Shown here piece by piece: positions 16,127 to 25,182 of a DNA stretch of 36,286 nucleotides (its first letter is position 1; every line of letters starts with the position of its first letter). The position numbers and the translations under genes were made by a program. The DNA lies in NCBI GenBank assembly GCA_963205455.1, contig CAUJJL010000063.1, positions 1 to 36,286 of the forward strand, read 5' to 3'. The notes beneath the pieces are model-generated. The model was not told the DNA's origin and ran no database searches. It saw only the letters and a list, made by a program, of their open reading frames with translations. This DNA is from Verrucomicrobiota bacterium. GTDB lineage: Bacteria; Verrucomicrobiota; Verrucomicrobiia; Opitutales; Opitutaceae.

Positions 16127-19087
16127 TCAATAGACGTACACAAATTCATTTGAATTCAGCAACACGAGGCACAGATCCGCAAGGGCACGGACCTCCGCCG
16201 ATGCTTCGGAAGGTTTGAGATCGGGGACAAAGTCTTCCGCCGATTCAAGAGGCTCTGAAAAGGTGAACCTCTCGCCCGTATTCTCCTCCACCGCTTCCCG
16301 TTCCACAAAACGTGCCGCCGACCTCTCGGCAAACGTCAGGGATTTCTGGCGTTTGTGCATGGACGCCACGTGGTCAGCACACAGCACACGCTCTTCAGAG
16401 GTGGGAGCGCGGTTGAACACAAGCTGGAAGAGTCGATCAATCTCAGTTCCATCGGTCCCTGACTCCCGATGGACGCGTGCCGCCAACGCGAGGGCGCGAT
16501 CATGCGAGGCCTCACTGTTGAATAGCGCAAAGACCTGGGGCGTGATCGTCGACGCATCGCGCCCTTCGCACGAGAGATCGGGGCTGGGCGAGTTGAACAC
16601 TTCCATGAACGGATCCCTCTGGCCGCGGACGGTCAGCGCATAGAGGGAGCGGCGATGCCGTTGCGAAGGAAGCGGGGAGGGCTGCCACGCCTCGGCGAAT
16701 GTGCCCATGACTTCACGAGGCTGGAGTGCCACTTCGGGATTGATTTCCGGGCGGACAGGAATTCCGCCAACGGCGGGATTGAGTTCACCGGACACAGCGA
16801 GCATCGAATCGCGCAATTCCTCGGCAGACAATCGGCGCGGAGCAAAAACGGCGCGGCTGATGCCATGGGGATCCCGCTGCGTGATCAGCTTGGCATCCGG
16901 ATGCTCGCTGGATCGCCTGTAGGCACGGGACATCATGATCACGCGATGCATCGCTTTTACCGACCAAGGGGCGGGCTGCGCGGCAGCAGCACTTCCATCG
17001 GCAAATGTCGCTGCCAGCCAATCGAGCAGCGCGGGGTGGGAAGGCTTTTTCCCGTTCGCACCAAAATTGTTGGGATTGCCCGCGATCGCGCTGCCAAAGT
17101 GCCAGCCCCAGATGCGATTCACCATGACCCGTGCGGTCAGGGGATTGTCCCGCGAGGCGATCCAGTCGGCAAGCGCCAGCCGTCGCCCTTCGATCGTCTC
17201 GGGCACACGCGCGCATTCAGGCGGCATCGAGCCCAGCGAGGTCGCTGCGCTAAGGACTGCCGGAACCACCTTTGCACCGCTCCCAAAGGGATCTCCTCCC
17301 GTCAGGATGTGCGTCTCCTCCAACTCACCATCGGTCATCGGAGAATCCGGCAAACGAACCGGAGCCATGACTGCCGAGACTTCCGGCGTACGTCCGCTGA
17401 ATACCGAAAAGGCAATCGGTTCGTAGCGATCCAATTCCCACCGAATCCGTTCGATACCTTTTCGCGCTATGCGCTGATGACCGTAGTCCTCCGGTGTGAA
17501 GCCGATGGCCTTGGGCGGAATCTGTGCCTCCGGGATACCTTGTTTCATCAATGCCGCGCGGACGGCATCGTAGTCAGGATCGCGACGCCGCCCCTTCCTC
17601 CGACCCTCCGGATTCTCCAGGATCTTCAGAGCCGCCTCAAAGGGAGCAGGATCAATCCCCTTCTCCCCATACCACCTGCGGGCAGCGGCAACCGCCTTCT
17701 GATCGAGCAGGCTGAGCACAAGCCGATGATGTTGCTCACGCTCCTGCAGGTACCTCTTCTCGTCGAAACCGTCCCTCCTCTCATCCCGAAGAAACTCCGC
17801 CGGTCGCTCCACAATCTGAGTGGTGGCAAAAACCGCCAACATGCCATAGTAGTCTCGCGTAGGTACGGGATCGAACTTGTGGTCGTGACACCGGGCACAC
17901 TGCAGCGGATGCGCGAGAAAAACCTGGCCGACCGTGTCAGTCATGTCATCGAGCAGCTTCTGTCGCGCCACCTTCGGCACTTCCATTGATGTCAGCTCCC
18001 AGGGCCCCATGCGTAGGAAGCCGGGAGCTATGAGCAATTCGCTGTCCTTCGGGGATACTGTTCCGTTCTCGTCGCCATTCCTGCGCTTCTGCTCGTAGAT
18101 TTCATCTCCAGCCAACTGTTCGCGCACAAACTGATCGTAGGGTTTGTCCTCGTTAAACGCGCGGACGACATAGTCACGATACCGCCACGCATTGCCGCGG
18201 GCAAAATCGTTCGCGAGCCCACTCGTATCCGCATATCGTGCGATATCGAGCCAGTGGCGTCCCCATTGCTCACCGTAGTGGGGCGAGGCCAGCAGACGAT
18301 CAATCACCTTTGCGAACGCTTCCTCGTCTGAAGATGAATCCGACACAAAAGCCAGCACCTCTTCAGGCGACGGAGGCAGACCAGTCAGGTCATAGGTCGC
18401 CCTTCGAATCAAAGTACGGCGATCCGCAAGCGGAGCCGCGGGAAGACCGATCTCCTCGAGGGAGGCATCGATGAATGCATCAATGGGATTCTGCGCCGCC
18501 GCAGGTTCACTCTTCGAAACGTGAGGAAGCGCCGGTTTCTTCAATGGAAGATATGCCCAGAGGTCCTCGGGCTTGTATTTCCGATTCGTCCAGTCGCTGT
18601 CCAGTCCTCCACTGGTGGAAACCGTCACTCCCTTGTCCATCGACCACTTGTTGGAAACCTTGGCGAGCTCATCAAAACGCTCACGACCTGGCCATGGTGC
18701 GCCTCCAGCGATCCATTCCCTCACCTGCGCAATCTGCTCCGGCATGAGTTGATCCTTTTCCTTCGGCGGCATCGGTTCCCAGTCCTCATGATCGCGGCTG
18801 ATCGCGAGGTACAGGGGACTCTCCTCCGGCTTTCCCGGTGAGAAACTGGGTTCGCCGCTGTCTCCGCCAAGGCGCGCGCTTGCTTGCGTTCGCAGGTCGA
18901 GTCCGCCCTTGAGTTTCGCCTCGTCATCTCCGTGACAAGCCAGGCACCTTGACTTCAGGAGCGGCTGGATTCGATGGACAAAAAGGAACTCGGCGTCGGA
19001 GTAGGCCGTCGGAGCGGCATCCGGCCTCACCCAGGGAGCGAACAGGCACCCAATGAGATAGCATGCAAAAATGCCTCGGAGGCTCAT
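16127..19087 (-). CDS. PSD1 / DUF1549 / DUF1553 domain cytochrome
   Basis: 986 residues from the ATG at 19087, chosen because it opens a signal peptide (MSLRGIFACYLIGCLFAPWV); further upstream the frame overlaps the preceding gene. Domains: planctomycete cytochrome c (PSCyt1) with CLACH at 48-52, then DUF1549 (PSCyt2) about 200-420 including a second haem-type motif CARCH near residue 397, then DUF1553 (PSD1) about 660-900. The arrangement is specific to the PVC group and often linked to polysaccharide degradation loci. The two CxxCH motifs suggest electron transfer, but no biochemical function is established. It is the middle gene of a three-gene operon: 26 nt after the esterase/SMP-30 gene and 3 nt before DUF1501. 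Confidence 0.92.
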   Translation of the reverse strand: MSLRGIFACYLIGCLFAPWVRPDAAPTAYSDAEFLFVHRIQPLLKSRCLACHGDDEAKLKGGLDLRTQASARLGGDSGEPSFSPGKPEESPLYLAISRDHEDWEPMPPKEKDQLMPEQIAQVREWIAGGAPWPGRERFDELAKVSNKWSMDKGVTVSTSGGLDSDWTNRKYKPEDLWAYLPLKKPALPHVSKSEPAAAQNPIDAFIDASLEEIGLPAAPLADRRTLIRRATYDLTGLPPSPEEVLAFVSDSSSDEEAFAKVIDRLLASPHYGEQWGRHWLDIARYADTSGLANDFARGNAWRYRDYVVRAFNEDKPYDQFVREQLAGDEIYEQKRRNGDENGTVSPKDSELLIAPGFLRMGPWELTSMEVPKVARQKLLDDMTDTVGQVFLAHPLQCARCHDHKFDPVPTRDYYGMLAVFATTQIVERPAEFLRDERRDGFDEKRYLQEREQHHRLVLSLLDQKAVAAARRWYGEKGIDPAPFEAALKILENPEGRRKGRRRDPDYDAVRAALMKQGIPEAQIPPKAIGFTPEDYGHQRIARKGIERIRWELDRYEPIAFSVFSGRTPEVSAVMAPVRLPDSPMTDGELEETHILTGGDPFGSGAKVVPAVLSAATSLGSMPPECARVPETIEGRRLALADWIASRDNPLTARVMVNRIWGWHFGSAIAGNPNNFGANGKKPSHPALLDWLAATFADGSAAAAQPAPWSVKAMHRVIMMSRAYRRSSEHPDAKLITQRDPHGISRAVFAPRRLSAEELRDSMLAVSGELNPAVGGIPVRPEINPEVALQPREVMGTFAEAWQPSPLPSQRHRRSLYALTVRGQRDPFMEVFNSPSPDLSCEGRDASTITPQVFALFNSEASHDRALALAARVHRESGTDGTEIDRLFQLVFNRAPTSEERVLCADHVASMHKRQKSLTFAERSAARFVEREAVEENTGERFTFSEPLESAEDFVPDLKPSEASAEVRALADLCLVLLNSNEFVYVY

Positions 19088-19112
19088 GAATGACTCTGCA
19101 CTCGATTTTGTC

Positions 19113-20906
19113 TTACAGCTTTGGAGGGGCCGGCCTGATGGGCGGAGCCCAGGCATTCGCACCCTGCGCATTGACACGGCGGCTATAGACTTTCTCGCCG
19201 CAGGTGGCATAGAGCGTGTCGAAGCGCTCACCGCCAAAAACGAGATGAGTGAGTTTTCCGTTCGGCGTGGGCAGAATTGCATTTACCCGGCCTGCCTGAT
19301 CGCAGATCTGGATTCCCATGCGTGTCGCAACATAGATCCGACCCGCACGATCACAGCGCACACCATCCGCGAAGGACTGGTCATCGCTGTCCCGCTCATG
19401 CAGCCAGCAATACCGCTGTTCGAACGCCAGCGAACCATCGGCCTGCACCTGGTAGCTGTAGACCCAGTGAGAGCGATAGTCGTTCACATACAACAGTGAC
19501 TGATCCGGGGAAAGCGTCACACCGTTCGCAGACCTCACAGTCGTTTCGACCACCTGCCTGGTGCCATCAGGCTTCAGCAGGAGCAACTGACTGAATCCCC
19601 TTCCCGCACCCGCCGGCAAGGTGACGTACAGGATGCCGCTGTGCGAAATGACCAGGTCATTGCCCGGAACATCCGACGCAACCACCGAAGCCATTCCAGC
19701 CGAATCATAGGCGATGATCTGTTTTGTCTGCCGACTTACCGCATAGAGTCGCCCATCCGGGCCAAAATGCTGCCCCATTGCCTGACTGGAGTTGGAGACG
19801 AAGACTTCGGGTTTTCCATCGGACGCGATCCGGTAGATCCTGCCAGCCGTGATATCTGTAAAGTAAACCTGTCCCATCGCATTCACGGCCGGGCCTTCCG
19901 CCAATTGATAGCCATCCCCGACAAGCTGCCATCCTTCGCCCTGGATCAGGATGTCATTCAGTACGGGATTCTTGCCCGGCCCAGTCGGAAGGACGGGCTT
20001 CGGCCAATCCCGCCACAGCCAACGCATCGCATCCGGGAAGAGCCACGTGGCGTGTTTTGGATTGTGACCTCCCTCTCCCCAGACATGGGAAACATCGTAT
20101 CCGCTGAAAACCAGCGCACGCTCCAACGTCTGGTTCGCCATCCACCAGTCGCCCCCATAAATGTTCAGATCGTTCGCCCCATCCTGAAGAAAAATCCGTA
20201 TCGGCTTCGGTTCGGTCTTGCGCACGAGCGTCGCATAACGATCACCGCCGCGCAGCCCAACGTAGGTTCCCACGGCACTGAAAACCCGGGAAAAGGCATC
20301 GGGCCGCTCCCATGCGGCGGTGAACGCTGCGATGGCACCGCTGCTGCTGCCTCCGATGGCGCGATCGTTTCCCGACCGCGACAGGCGAATCGGTCGTCCA
20401 TCGGGAGTGGATCTTGATTCCACGGCCGGCAGAATTTCCTCCAACAGGTGTCGCGCATACGCGTCTCCGAGACCATCGTACTCGAAGCTGCGGTTGAAGC
20501 GGGCCAGCGCCGCATCCGAGAGCGGCTTGACCACTCCCGGTCGCACAAAGACGCCAATGATCACCGGCAGGTCGCCCCGCGCGATGAGATTGTCGAACAC
20601 CACGGGGGCATTCCACTTCACGCCGTCCTGATTGACAAAAACGCAGGCAGGCTTCTCTGGATTGTACTGCTTCGGCACATACACCGTCACCTCCCGCGAC
20701 GTGCCGGGAAAGATCCTTGATTCCTCAAACGAAAAACGAATCAGGTCCCCCACCGGAACTCCTTCATGAACCTGTGCATCGGGATGCATGGGGTATTCAT
20801 CCGGCGCACCGCCAAGGTGGGACGTGCCAACCGCAAGGAGGCAGAGGACCACTGAAACAATCGCAGCGCGCGCCAAGGGACTCGGCTTCAAGTCGGGGTG
20901 TAACAT
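19113..20906 (-). CDS. Exported esterase - SMP-30/gluconolactonase fusion
   Basis: 597 residues with a signal peptide (hydrophobic 12-29). Residues about 50-300 are an alpha/beta-hydrolase of the esterase D/Fes type (PF00756): nucleophile S188 in GGSSSG, catalytic acid probably in QDGANDLNIYGGD (241-253), His H281 in GGHNPKH. Residues about 315-597 form a six-bladed SMP-30/gluconolactonase propeller, with metal ligand E337 in LAEGPA and further LSPDQSLLYVND. Such esterases deacylate xylan or similar substrates; the propeller hydrolyses lactones. The fusion could remove an acyl or feruloyl group and open a sugar lactone, but that is inference. First gene of the minus-strand operon with PSD1 and DUF1501. 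Weak Shine-Dalgarno GAAGAAG just before the ATG. Confidence 0.88.
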   Translation of the reverse strand: MLHPDLKPSPLARAAIVSVVLCLLAVGTSHLGGAPDEYPMHPDAQVHEGVPVGDLIRFSFEESRIFPGTSREVTVYVPKQYNPEKPACVFVNQDGVKWNAPVVFDNLIARGDLPVIIGVFVRPGVVKPLSDAALARFNRSFEYDGLGDAYARHLLEEILPAVESRSTPDGRPIRLSRSGNDRAIGGSSSGAIAAFTAAWERPDAFSRVFSAVGTYVGLRGGDRYATLVRKTEPKPIRIFLQDGANDLNIYGGDWWMANQTLERALVFSGYDVSHVWGEGGHNPKHATWLFPDAMRWLWRDWPKPVLPTGPGKNPVLNDILIQGEGWQLVGDGYQLAEGPAVNAMGQVYFTDITAGRIYRIASDGKPEVFVSNSSQAMGQHFGPDGRLYAVSRQTKQIIAYDSAGMASVVASDVPGNDLVISHSGILYVTLPAGAGRGFSQLLLLKPDGTRQVVETTVRSANGVTLSPDQSLLYVNDYRSHWVYSYQVQADGSLAFEQRYCWLHERDSDDQSFADGVRCDRAGRIYVATRMGIQICDQAGRVNAILPTPNGKLTHLVFGGERFDTLYATCGEKVYSRRVNAQGANAWAPPIRPAPPKL

Positions 20907-20950
20907 GGCTTCTTCGTATCACCGAACCCGGGAAACGCAATCCCCTCCAT

Positions 20951-21003
20951 GCCTCTCAAGCCCATCCTGGGCTTGTCGACCAGCCCTCGGGATGAGAGGC
21001 TGG
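20951..21003. promoter_or_regulatory. Nested inverted repeats in a divergent promoter region
   Basis: An inner perfect hairpin (CAAGCCCA 20957-20964 with TGGGCTTG 20968-20975) sits inside outer arms GCCTCTC (20951-20957) and GAGAGGC (20994-21000). A third pairing, CCAGCC (20980-20985) with GGCTGG (20998-21003), would compete with the outer stem. The element lies in the 125-bp gap between the esterase fusion (minus) and the amidohydrolase (plus), ending 28 nt before the latter's ATG. It could be a structured 5' leader or a REP-like element. Confidence 0.5.
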
Positions 21004-21031
21004 ACTTAAACCCCGGATTCGCCTGCACACC

Positions 21032-22357
21032 ATGAAATCCAAACCCTCCCGACTCCACCTCCTCGTTCTCCTGTGCTGCTGGTTTTCCGTCCTTTCCCAC
21101 GCCAGCGACACCATCGCCTTTGTCGACGTCACGGTGCTTCCCATGGACCAGGAAGTCACGCTCTCCCACCATACCGTCGTTGTCGTCGGCGATCGCATTA
21201 CAGCCGTTGGGCCGAGCCGGGAAATCTCCGTTCCGGATGGATCGCAGATAATTGACGGAGCGGGAAAATTCCTGATCCCCGGCCTTGCAGAAATGCACGG
21301 GCACAATCCGCCAGCCGGTTCATCCCAGTCCTACATTGAGAACACCTATTTTCTATTTCTGGCGAATGGCGTCACCACCGTGCGCGGCATGCTGGGATGG
21401 CCCGGGCAGTTGGAGCTGCGCGACAAGGTCAGATCCGGGAAACTGCTCGGTCCCTCCCTCTACCTTGCCGGACCGAGTTTTTCCGGAGCCACCGTCCGCT
21501 CTCCCTCCCAGGCAGAGCAGCGGGTGCGCCAGCAGAAATCCGAAGGATGGGATCTTCTTAAAGTTCATCCGGGACTGAAGCGGAGCGACTACGATGTCAT
21601 GGCGAGGACAGCGGACTCATTGGGGATTCGGTTTGCGGGCCATGTTCCGGCTGACGTGGGCATCCTGCACGCCATTGAAAAGAGACAGGAGACCATCGAC
21701 CACCTCGACGGCTATATCGAGTACCTGCAGGCCGAGAAGTCCCCGATCGATCCGGCAAAGCTCCAGAAGGTCGTCAAGCTCACGCACGACACCGGCACAT
21801 GGGTCGTACCCACCATGGTCCTCTGGGAGACGATCATCGGAGCGGCCTCCCTCGAAAGGATGTCCGCGTATCCAGAATTACGTTACATGCCGGCTGCGGA
21901 GGTCCAGCGCTGGATCTCCGGCTACCAGAGGCGGACCGAAAACCCTTCGTTCGACCGCGCAACAGCCCTCCAGATCGCGGCCAACCGCAGGATCCTCCTG
22001 CTGGCCTTGCACGACGGTGGCGCGCGCATCCTCTTTGGCACCGATTCGCCGCAGCAGTTCAGCGTCCCAGGATTCTCGATTCATCGCGAAATGAAGGCGA
22101 TGGTGGATTGCGGAATGACACCATTCGAAGTGCTGCAAACAGCCACGAAGAATGTCGGCGAGTACTTCAAAGGGCGCGACACGTTCGGACTGGTGGCAGC
22201 AGGCCACCGCGCCGACCTCGTCCTGCTGAAGGCAAATCCGATCTCCGACCTGAGCCATCTCACACAGCGCGCCGGAGTGATGGTTCGCGGACGCTGGATT
22301 CCGGAATCAGAAATCGCCGCGAGGCTAGCAAGGATCGCCGCAGAATCGAAGCTTTAG
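21032..22357 (+). CDS. Exported metal-dependent amidohydrolase
   Basis: 441 residues with a signal peptide (1-24, ending SHAS). It is an amidohydrolase-superfamily TIM barrel of the imidazolonepropionase/prolidase-like group. Metal-binding features in order: HGH at 89-91 after PGLAEM, a Lys in LLKVHPGL that could be the carboxylated bridge, His in AGHVP and DHLDGY, and Asp in FGTDSPQQ. C-terminal ATKNVGEYF and GLVAAGHRADLVLLKANP are the typical barrel-to-beta-sandwich return. Exported members often cleave Xaa-Pro or cyclic dipeptides and related amides; the substrate here is unknown. Divergent from the esterase-fusion operon, convergent with rsgA. Confidence 0.88.
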   Translation: MKSKPSRLHLLVLLCCWFSVLSHASDTIAFVDVTVLPMDQEVTLSHHTVVVVGDRITAVGPSREISVPDGSQIIDGAGKFLIPGLAEMHGHNPPAGSSQSYIENTYFLFLANGVTTVRGMLGWPGQLELRDKVRSGKLLGPSLYLAGPSFSGATVRSPSQAEQRVRQQKSEGWDLLKVHPGLKRSDYDVMARTADSLGIRFAGHVPADVGILHAIEKRQETIDHLDGYIEYLQAEKSPIDPAKLQKVVKLTHDTGTWVVPTMVLWETIIGAASLERMSAYPELRYMPAAEVQRWISGYQRRTENPSFDRATALQIAANRRILLLALHDGGARILFGTDSPQQFSVPGFSIHREMKAMVDCGMTPFEVLQTATKNVGEYFKGRDTFGLVAAGHRADLVLLKANPISDLSHLTQRAGVMVRGRWIPESEIAARLARIAAESKL

Positions 22358-22379
22358 TCAGGGACTCCCACCCCGGCAG

Positions 22380-23462
22380 TCAGTCTTCCCTGTGATGGCG
22401 GTGACGAAAGGGCTTATCCCCGTCCTCCCGCCTGCGCCAGCCCGGCCTGCTCGCCAGTGCGGATGGTTTCGCAAGCTTGCGGGTGCGTGCCTCCGTTTCC
22501 TCCTTCAGCTTCCGATAGGCGGACAGACGTTCGGGTGAAAGTTCGCCCGCGGCGATCGCCTCCAGCACGGCGCAGCCCTTCTCCGTTTCATGGCGGCAGT
22601 TTGTGAACCGGCAGCGCAGCGCCCGTTCTGCGATGTCGGAGAACGATTCCTCCACCGCATTTCCGGCATCCCACAACTGCAATTCACGAAGTCCCGGCGT
22701 ATCGATAAGCACCGCACCCGAGGACGTCAGCACCAGTTCACGCCGTGTGGTGGTGTGGCGTCCCTTGCTGTCCCTCTCCCTCACATCCCCGACGGGCAGA
22801 ATATCGTCCCGAAGCAGGGTATTCACGAGGCTCGATTTCCCGGCGCCCGATGATCCGACAAAGGCAAGTGTCCGGCCGCGTTGTACATGGCGATCCTGCA
22901 GCGCCTTCAGGCCCTTGCGGGTTTGCGCGCTCGTGACGTGCACATCAACTCCCGGCACTGCTTCCGCGACCTCCCTGCGCATCGCCTCCGCGTCGGCGAC
23001 GAGGTCGCTCTTGTTCAACAGGACCACCGGCTCCGCGCGACTCTCCCGCACGGCGACCACAAAGCGCTGGATGCGTGCAACGTTGAAGTTGTTGTCGAGC
23101 CCGCTCACGATGAACACGGTGTCCACATTCGCGGCGACAATCTGCTCCAGCTCCTCCGTACCCGCCGCACGGCGCGAGAGTTTTGTGCGCCGCGGCAGCA
23201 CGACGCGTATGTCGACCCGCTGTCCGTCTGGTCGCCGCTCCACGCCCACCCAGTCACCGATCGCAGGAAACTGATCCGCCCGTCGCGCAGCATGGAAAAA
23301 TCCACCGCCGCATTCACCGAGCATCTCGCCGGAATCGAGTTCAACCGCATAGAACTTTCTTCTGAGTTCGCAGACGATCCGCGCCGGCTCCAGCCCGGCA
23401 GCTGCGTGCGTTGCAAATGCACGGGCGAGTTCATCGGTCCAGCCGTAGTCAGTGAGGCTCAT
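22380..23462 (-). CDS. rsgA: Ribosome small subunit-dependent GTPase A
   Basis: 360 residues from the ATG at 23462. It has the circularly permuted GTPase order: G4 LLNKSDLV, G5 VTSAQT, then G1 FVGSSGAGKSSL, G3 DTPGLREL. Before this is an OB-fold; after it is the Zn-binding segment (CRFTNCRHETEKGCAV) and a basic C-terminal tail ending in an R/D/H-rich stretch. It assists late 30S subunit maturation. A TTG at 23471 is a serious alternative start, because GGGAGGG lies 12 nt before it but 21 nt before the ATG. It is 39 nt downstream of the aminotransferase stop on the same strand and may be co-transcribed. Confidence 0.95.
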   Translation of the reverse strand: MSLTDYGWTDELARAFATHAAAGLEPARIVCELRRKFYAVELDSGEMLGECGGGFFHAARRADQFPAIGDWVGVERRPDGQRVDIRVVLPRRTKLSRRAAGTEELEQIVAANVDTVFIVSGLDNNFNVARIQRFVVAVRESRAEPVVLLNKSDLVADAEAMRREVAEAVPGVDVHVTSAQTRKGLKALQDRHVQRGRTLAFVGSSGAGKSSLVNTLLRDDILPVGDVRERDSKGRHTTTRRELVLTSSGAVLIDTPGLRELQLWDAGNAVEESFSDIAERALRCRFTNCRHETEKGCAVLEAIAAGELSPERLSAYRKLKEETEARTRKLAKPSALASRPGWRRREDGDKPFRHRHHRED

Positions 23463-23501
23463 TCGAGTCAATAAAGGCGATAGCCCTCCCGGAATCCTGG
23501 G

Positions 23502-24839
23502 CTAGAGGCCGCAAAGCGCCTCATCCAGGACGGCAACGAGAAAGTCCGCGTCCTCGCGGGTGATGCACATCGGCGGTGTGATGCGAAGCGTATTGCCCCA
23601 CAATCCTCCCTTTCCGATCAGAAGTCCGAGTTCGCGTGCCTTCTCGAACACCTCCAAACAGGCCTCCTTCGCAGGCTCCTTGGTTACACGGTCCTTGACC
23701 AACTCCACGCCCAACAGCAATCCAAGGCCCCGCACATCCCCAATGATCGAATGTTTCGCCGCAAGGCCTTGCAACTTCGCTTTCAAATACCCTCCCACTT
23801 CAAGGCTGTTCTTCTGCACCCCCTCCTTGTCGATGACGCGCAGGACAGCACGCCCGATCGCGCACGAGACCGGATTGCCCCCAAACGTATTGAAGTGAGC
23901 CCGTGAGAGCATTGCCTCGGCAATCCGCGGCGTGGTCACCACCGCGGCGAGCGGATACCCGTTTCCGATGCCTTTTGCCATGGTCACAATGTCAGGCACC
24001 ACTTCCTGGGTTTCAAAACCCCAGTAGTGCTCACCGGTCCGCCCGAAACCACTCTGCACCTCATCGGAAATGCACACACCTCCGGCCGCCCGCGCATGCG
24101 CAAACGCATGCTTCAGATATCCTGTCGGGTAAACGACCGCACCTGCCACTCCCTGGACGGATTCTGCGATGAACGCAGCGATGCGCCCCGAGGTGCCGAA
24201 CTGGATGAGGGACTCCACATCAGCGGCGTATTTCTTTCCAGCCTCCGGATCGTTTGCGCCATAGGGACCACGAAAGGTGTCCGGTGCGACGGCATGCTGG
24301 ACGCCGAAGGTGTGAGGCACATTGTATTTCCACGTCGAGTGTGAGGTCAGGCCCATGGTGCCCGAAGTGCCGCCGTGATAGCCATTTCTCAGCGCAATCA
24401 CATCAAAGCTGCCCGTGAATGCCCGCGCCATCAGCACCGCGAGGTCGTTTGCCTCCGAACCCGAGTTCACCAGATAAACCCGTTTGAGATCGCCAGGCAT
24501 TCTGGCCGCAAGTTCCTTCGCATACAACGCCAGCTCGGGATTCAGATAAATTGAGGTCGTGTGGGAGATCGTCTCACTCTGAACGCGGGCCGCCTCCACG
24601 ACTTCCGGATGGCAATGCCCCAGCCCCACCGTGGCGATCCCTCCGAAACCATCGAGGTACCGCCGCCCGGTTTCATCGAAGAGCCACTGAGCCTTTCCTT
24701 CCACGATCATGATCGGCTTGCGATAGTAGTGGAAGATCACCGGATTCAGATGCTGCCTCCGCAAAGCAAGCACATCCTCGGCAGAGGGACCACAATACGG
24801 CTTGGGAACGTACGGACTCGGCGGAAGCGATGGCGCCAT
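23502..24839 (-). CDS. Class III PLP aminotransferase, AGXT2-like
   Basis: 445 residues, cytoplasmic. It follows the class III (omega-amino acid) pattern: DGFGGIATVGLGHCHP, LVNSGSEANDLA for the PLP phosphate site, RNGYHGGTSGTMGLT, ISDEVQSGFGRTG with the Asp that binds the pyridine nitrogen, and the Schiff-base Lys in TMAKGIGNGYPL (near residue 290). Overall it is closest to alanine-glyoxylate aminotransferase 2 and plant homologues, so alanine/glyoxylate or beta-alanine/beta-aminoisobutyrate/pyruvate transamination are the main options. First of two minus-strand genes with rsgA; divergent from the DUF1800 gene. Confidence 0.9.
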   Translation of the reverse strand: MAPSLPPSPYVPKPYCGPSAEDVLALRRQHLNPVIFHYYRKPIMIVEGKAQWLFDETGRRYLDGFGGIATVGLGHCHPEVVEAARVQSETISHTTSIYLNPELALYAKELAARMPGDLKRVYLVNSGSEANDLAVLMARAFTGSFDVIALRNGYHGGTSGTMGLTSHSTWKYNVPHTFGVQHAVAPDTFRGPYGANDPEAGKKYAADVESLIQFGTSGRIAAFIAESVQGVAGAVVYPTGYLKHAFAHARAAGGVCISDEVQSGFGRTGEHYWGFETQEVVPDIVTMAKGIGNGYPLAAVVTTPRIAEAMLSRAHFNTFGGNPVSCAIGRAVLRVIDKEGVQKNSLEVGGYLKAKLQGLAAKHSIIGDVRGLGLLLGVELVKDRVTKEPAKEACLEVFEKARELGLLIGKGGLWGNTLRITPPMCITREDADFLVAVLDEALCGL

Positions 24840-25182
24840 GGTCTCGTGACGCTACCTTCCATCATCGGGCAGCGACAGTAAAAAGTTTGTGCGCTGCCAC
24901 GGGCATTGGCCGTGTGGAGGCCAAATTGCCTCGCGGTTGTCAACCGCACAATTGCCGGTTCTTCCTCTAGCGCACCCGACGCAGATCCACACGCGCCTGC
25001 CTCAGAACTCCCCAGAGATTTCGGCAAAATCCCGCATGAACTCCGGCGCTGATTTCCGTCCGTGGAAATTGTTTTCGAATTATCAAAAACGGCACGACGG
25101 GACGTTTGCTTTAATCCTTTTTTGACCGAAACAAGCCGCTTCGTGCTCCCTTTCTCCGGCCTCGCCCGGCAGTCATCGAGTC
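24840..25182. other. 343-bp divergent intergenic region
   Basis: It lies between the starts of the aminotransferase (minus) and the giant DUF1800 protein (plus). The part from about 25055 to 25125 is clearly AT-richer than its surroundings and contains TTTGCTTTAATCC, which may hold the plus-strand promoter, though I see no good -35 partner. The palindrome at 24933-24947 is described separately. No coding region is supported. Confidence 0.45.
24933..24947. promoter_or_regulatory. Perfect 15-bp palindrome, candidate operator
   Basis: GCGGTTG and CAACCGC are exact inverted copies around one T. Direct copies of AATTGCC flank it at 24924-24930 and 24950-24956. It is about 85-95 bp upstream of the aminotransferase ATG, a plausible place for a dimeric regulator site. 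Confidence 0.4.

Noticed and set aside
14924..16153. Plus-strand open frame of 409 codons opposite DUF1501
   Set aside because: Antisense shadow of a conserved gene.
16655..17989. Plus-strand open frame of 444 codons opposite the PSD1 gene
   Set aside because: Long only because of GC-rich codon bias; the opposite strand encodes PSCyt2/PSD1 domains.
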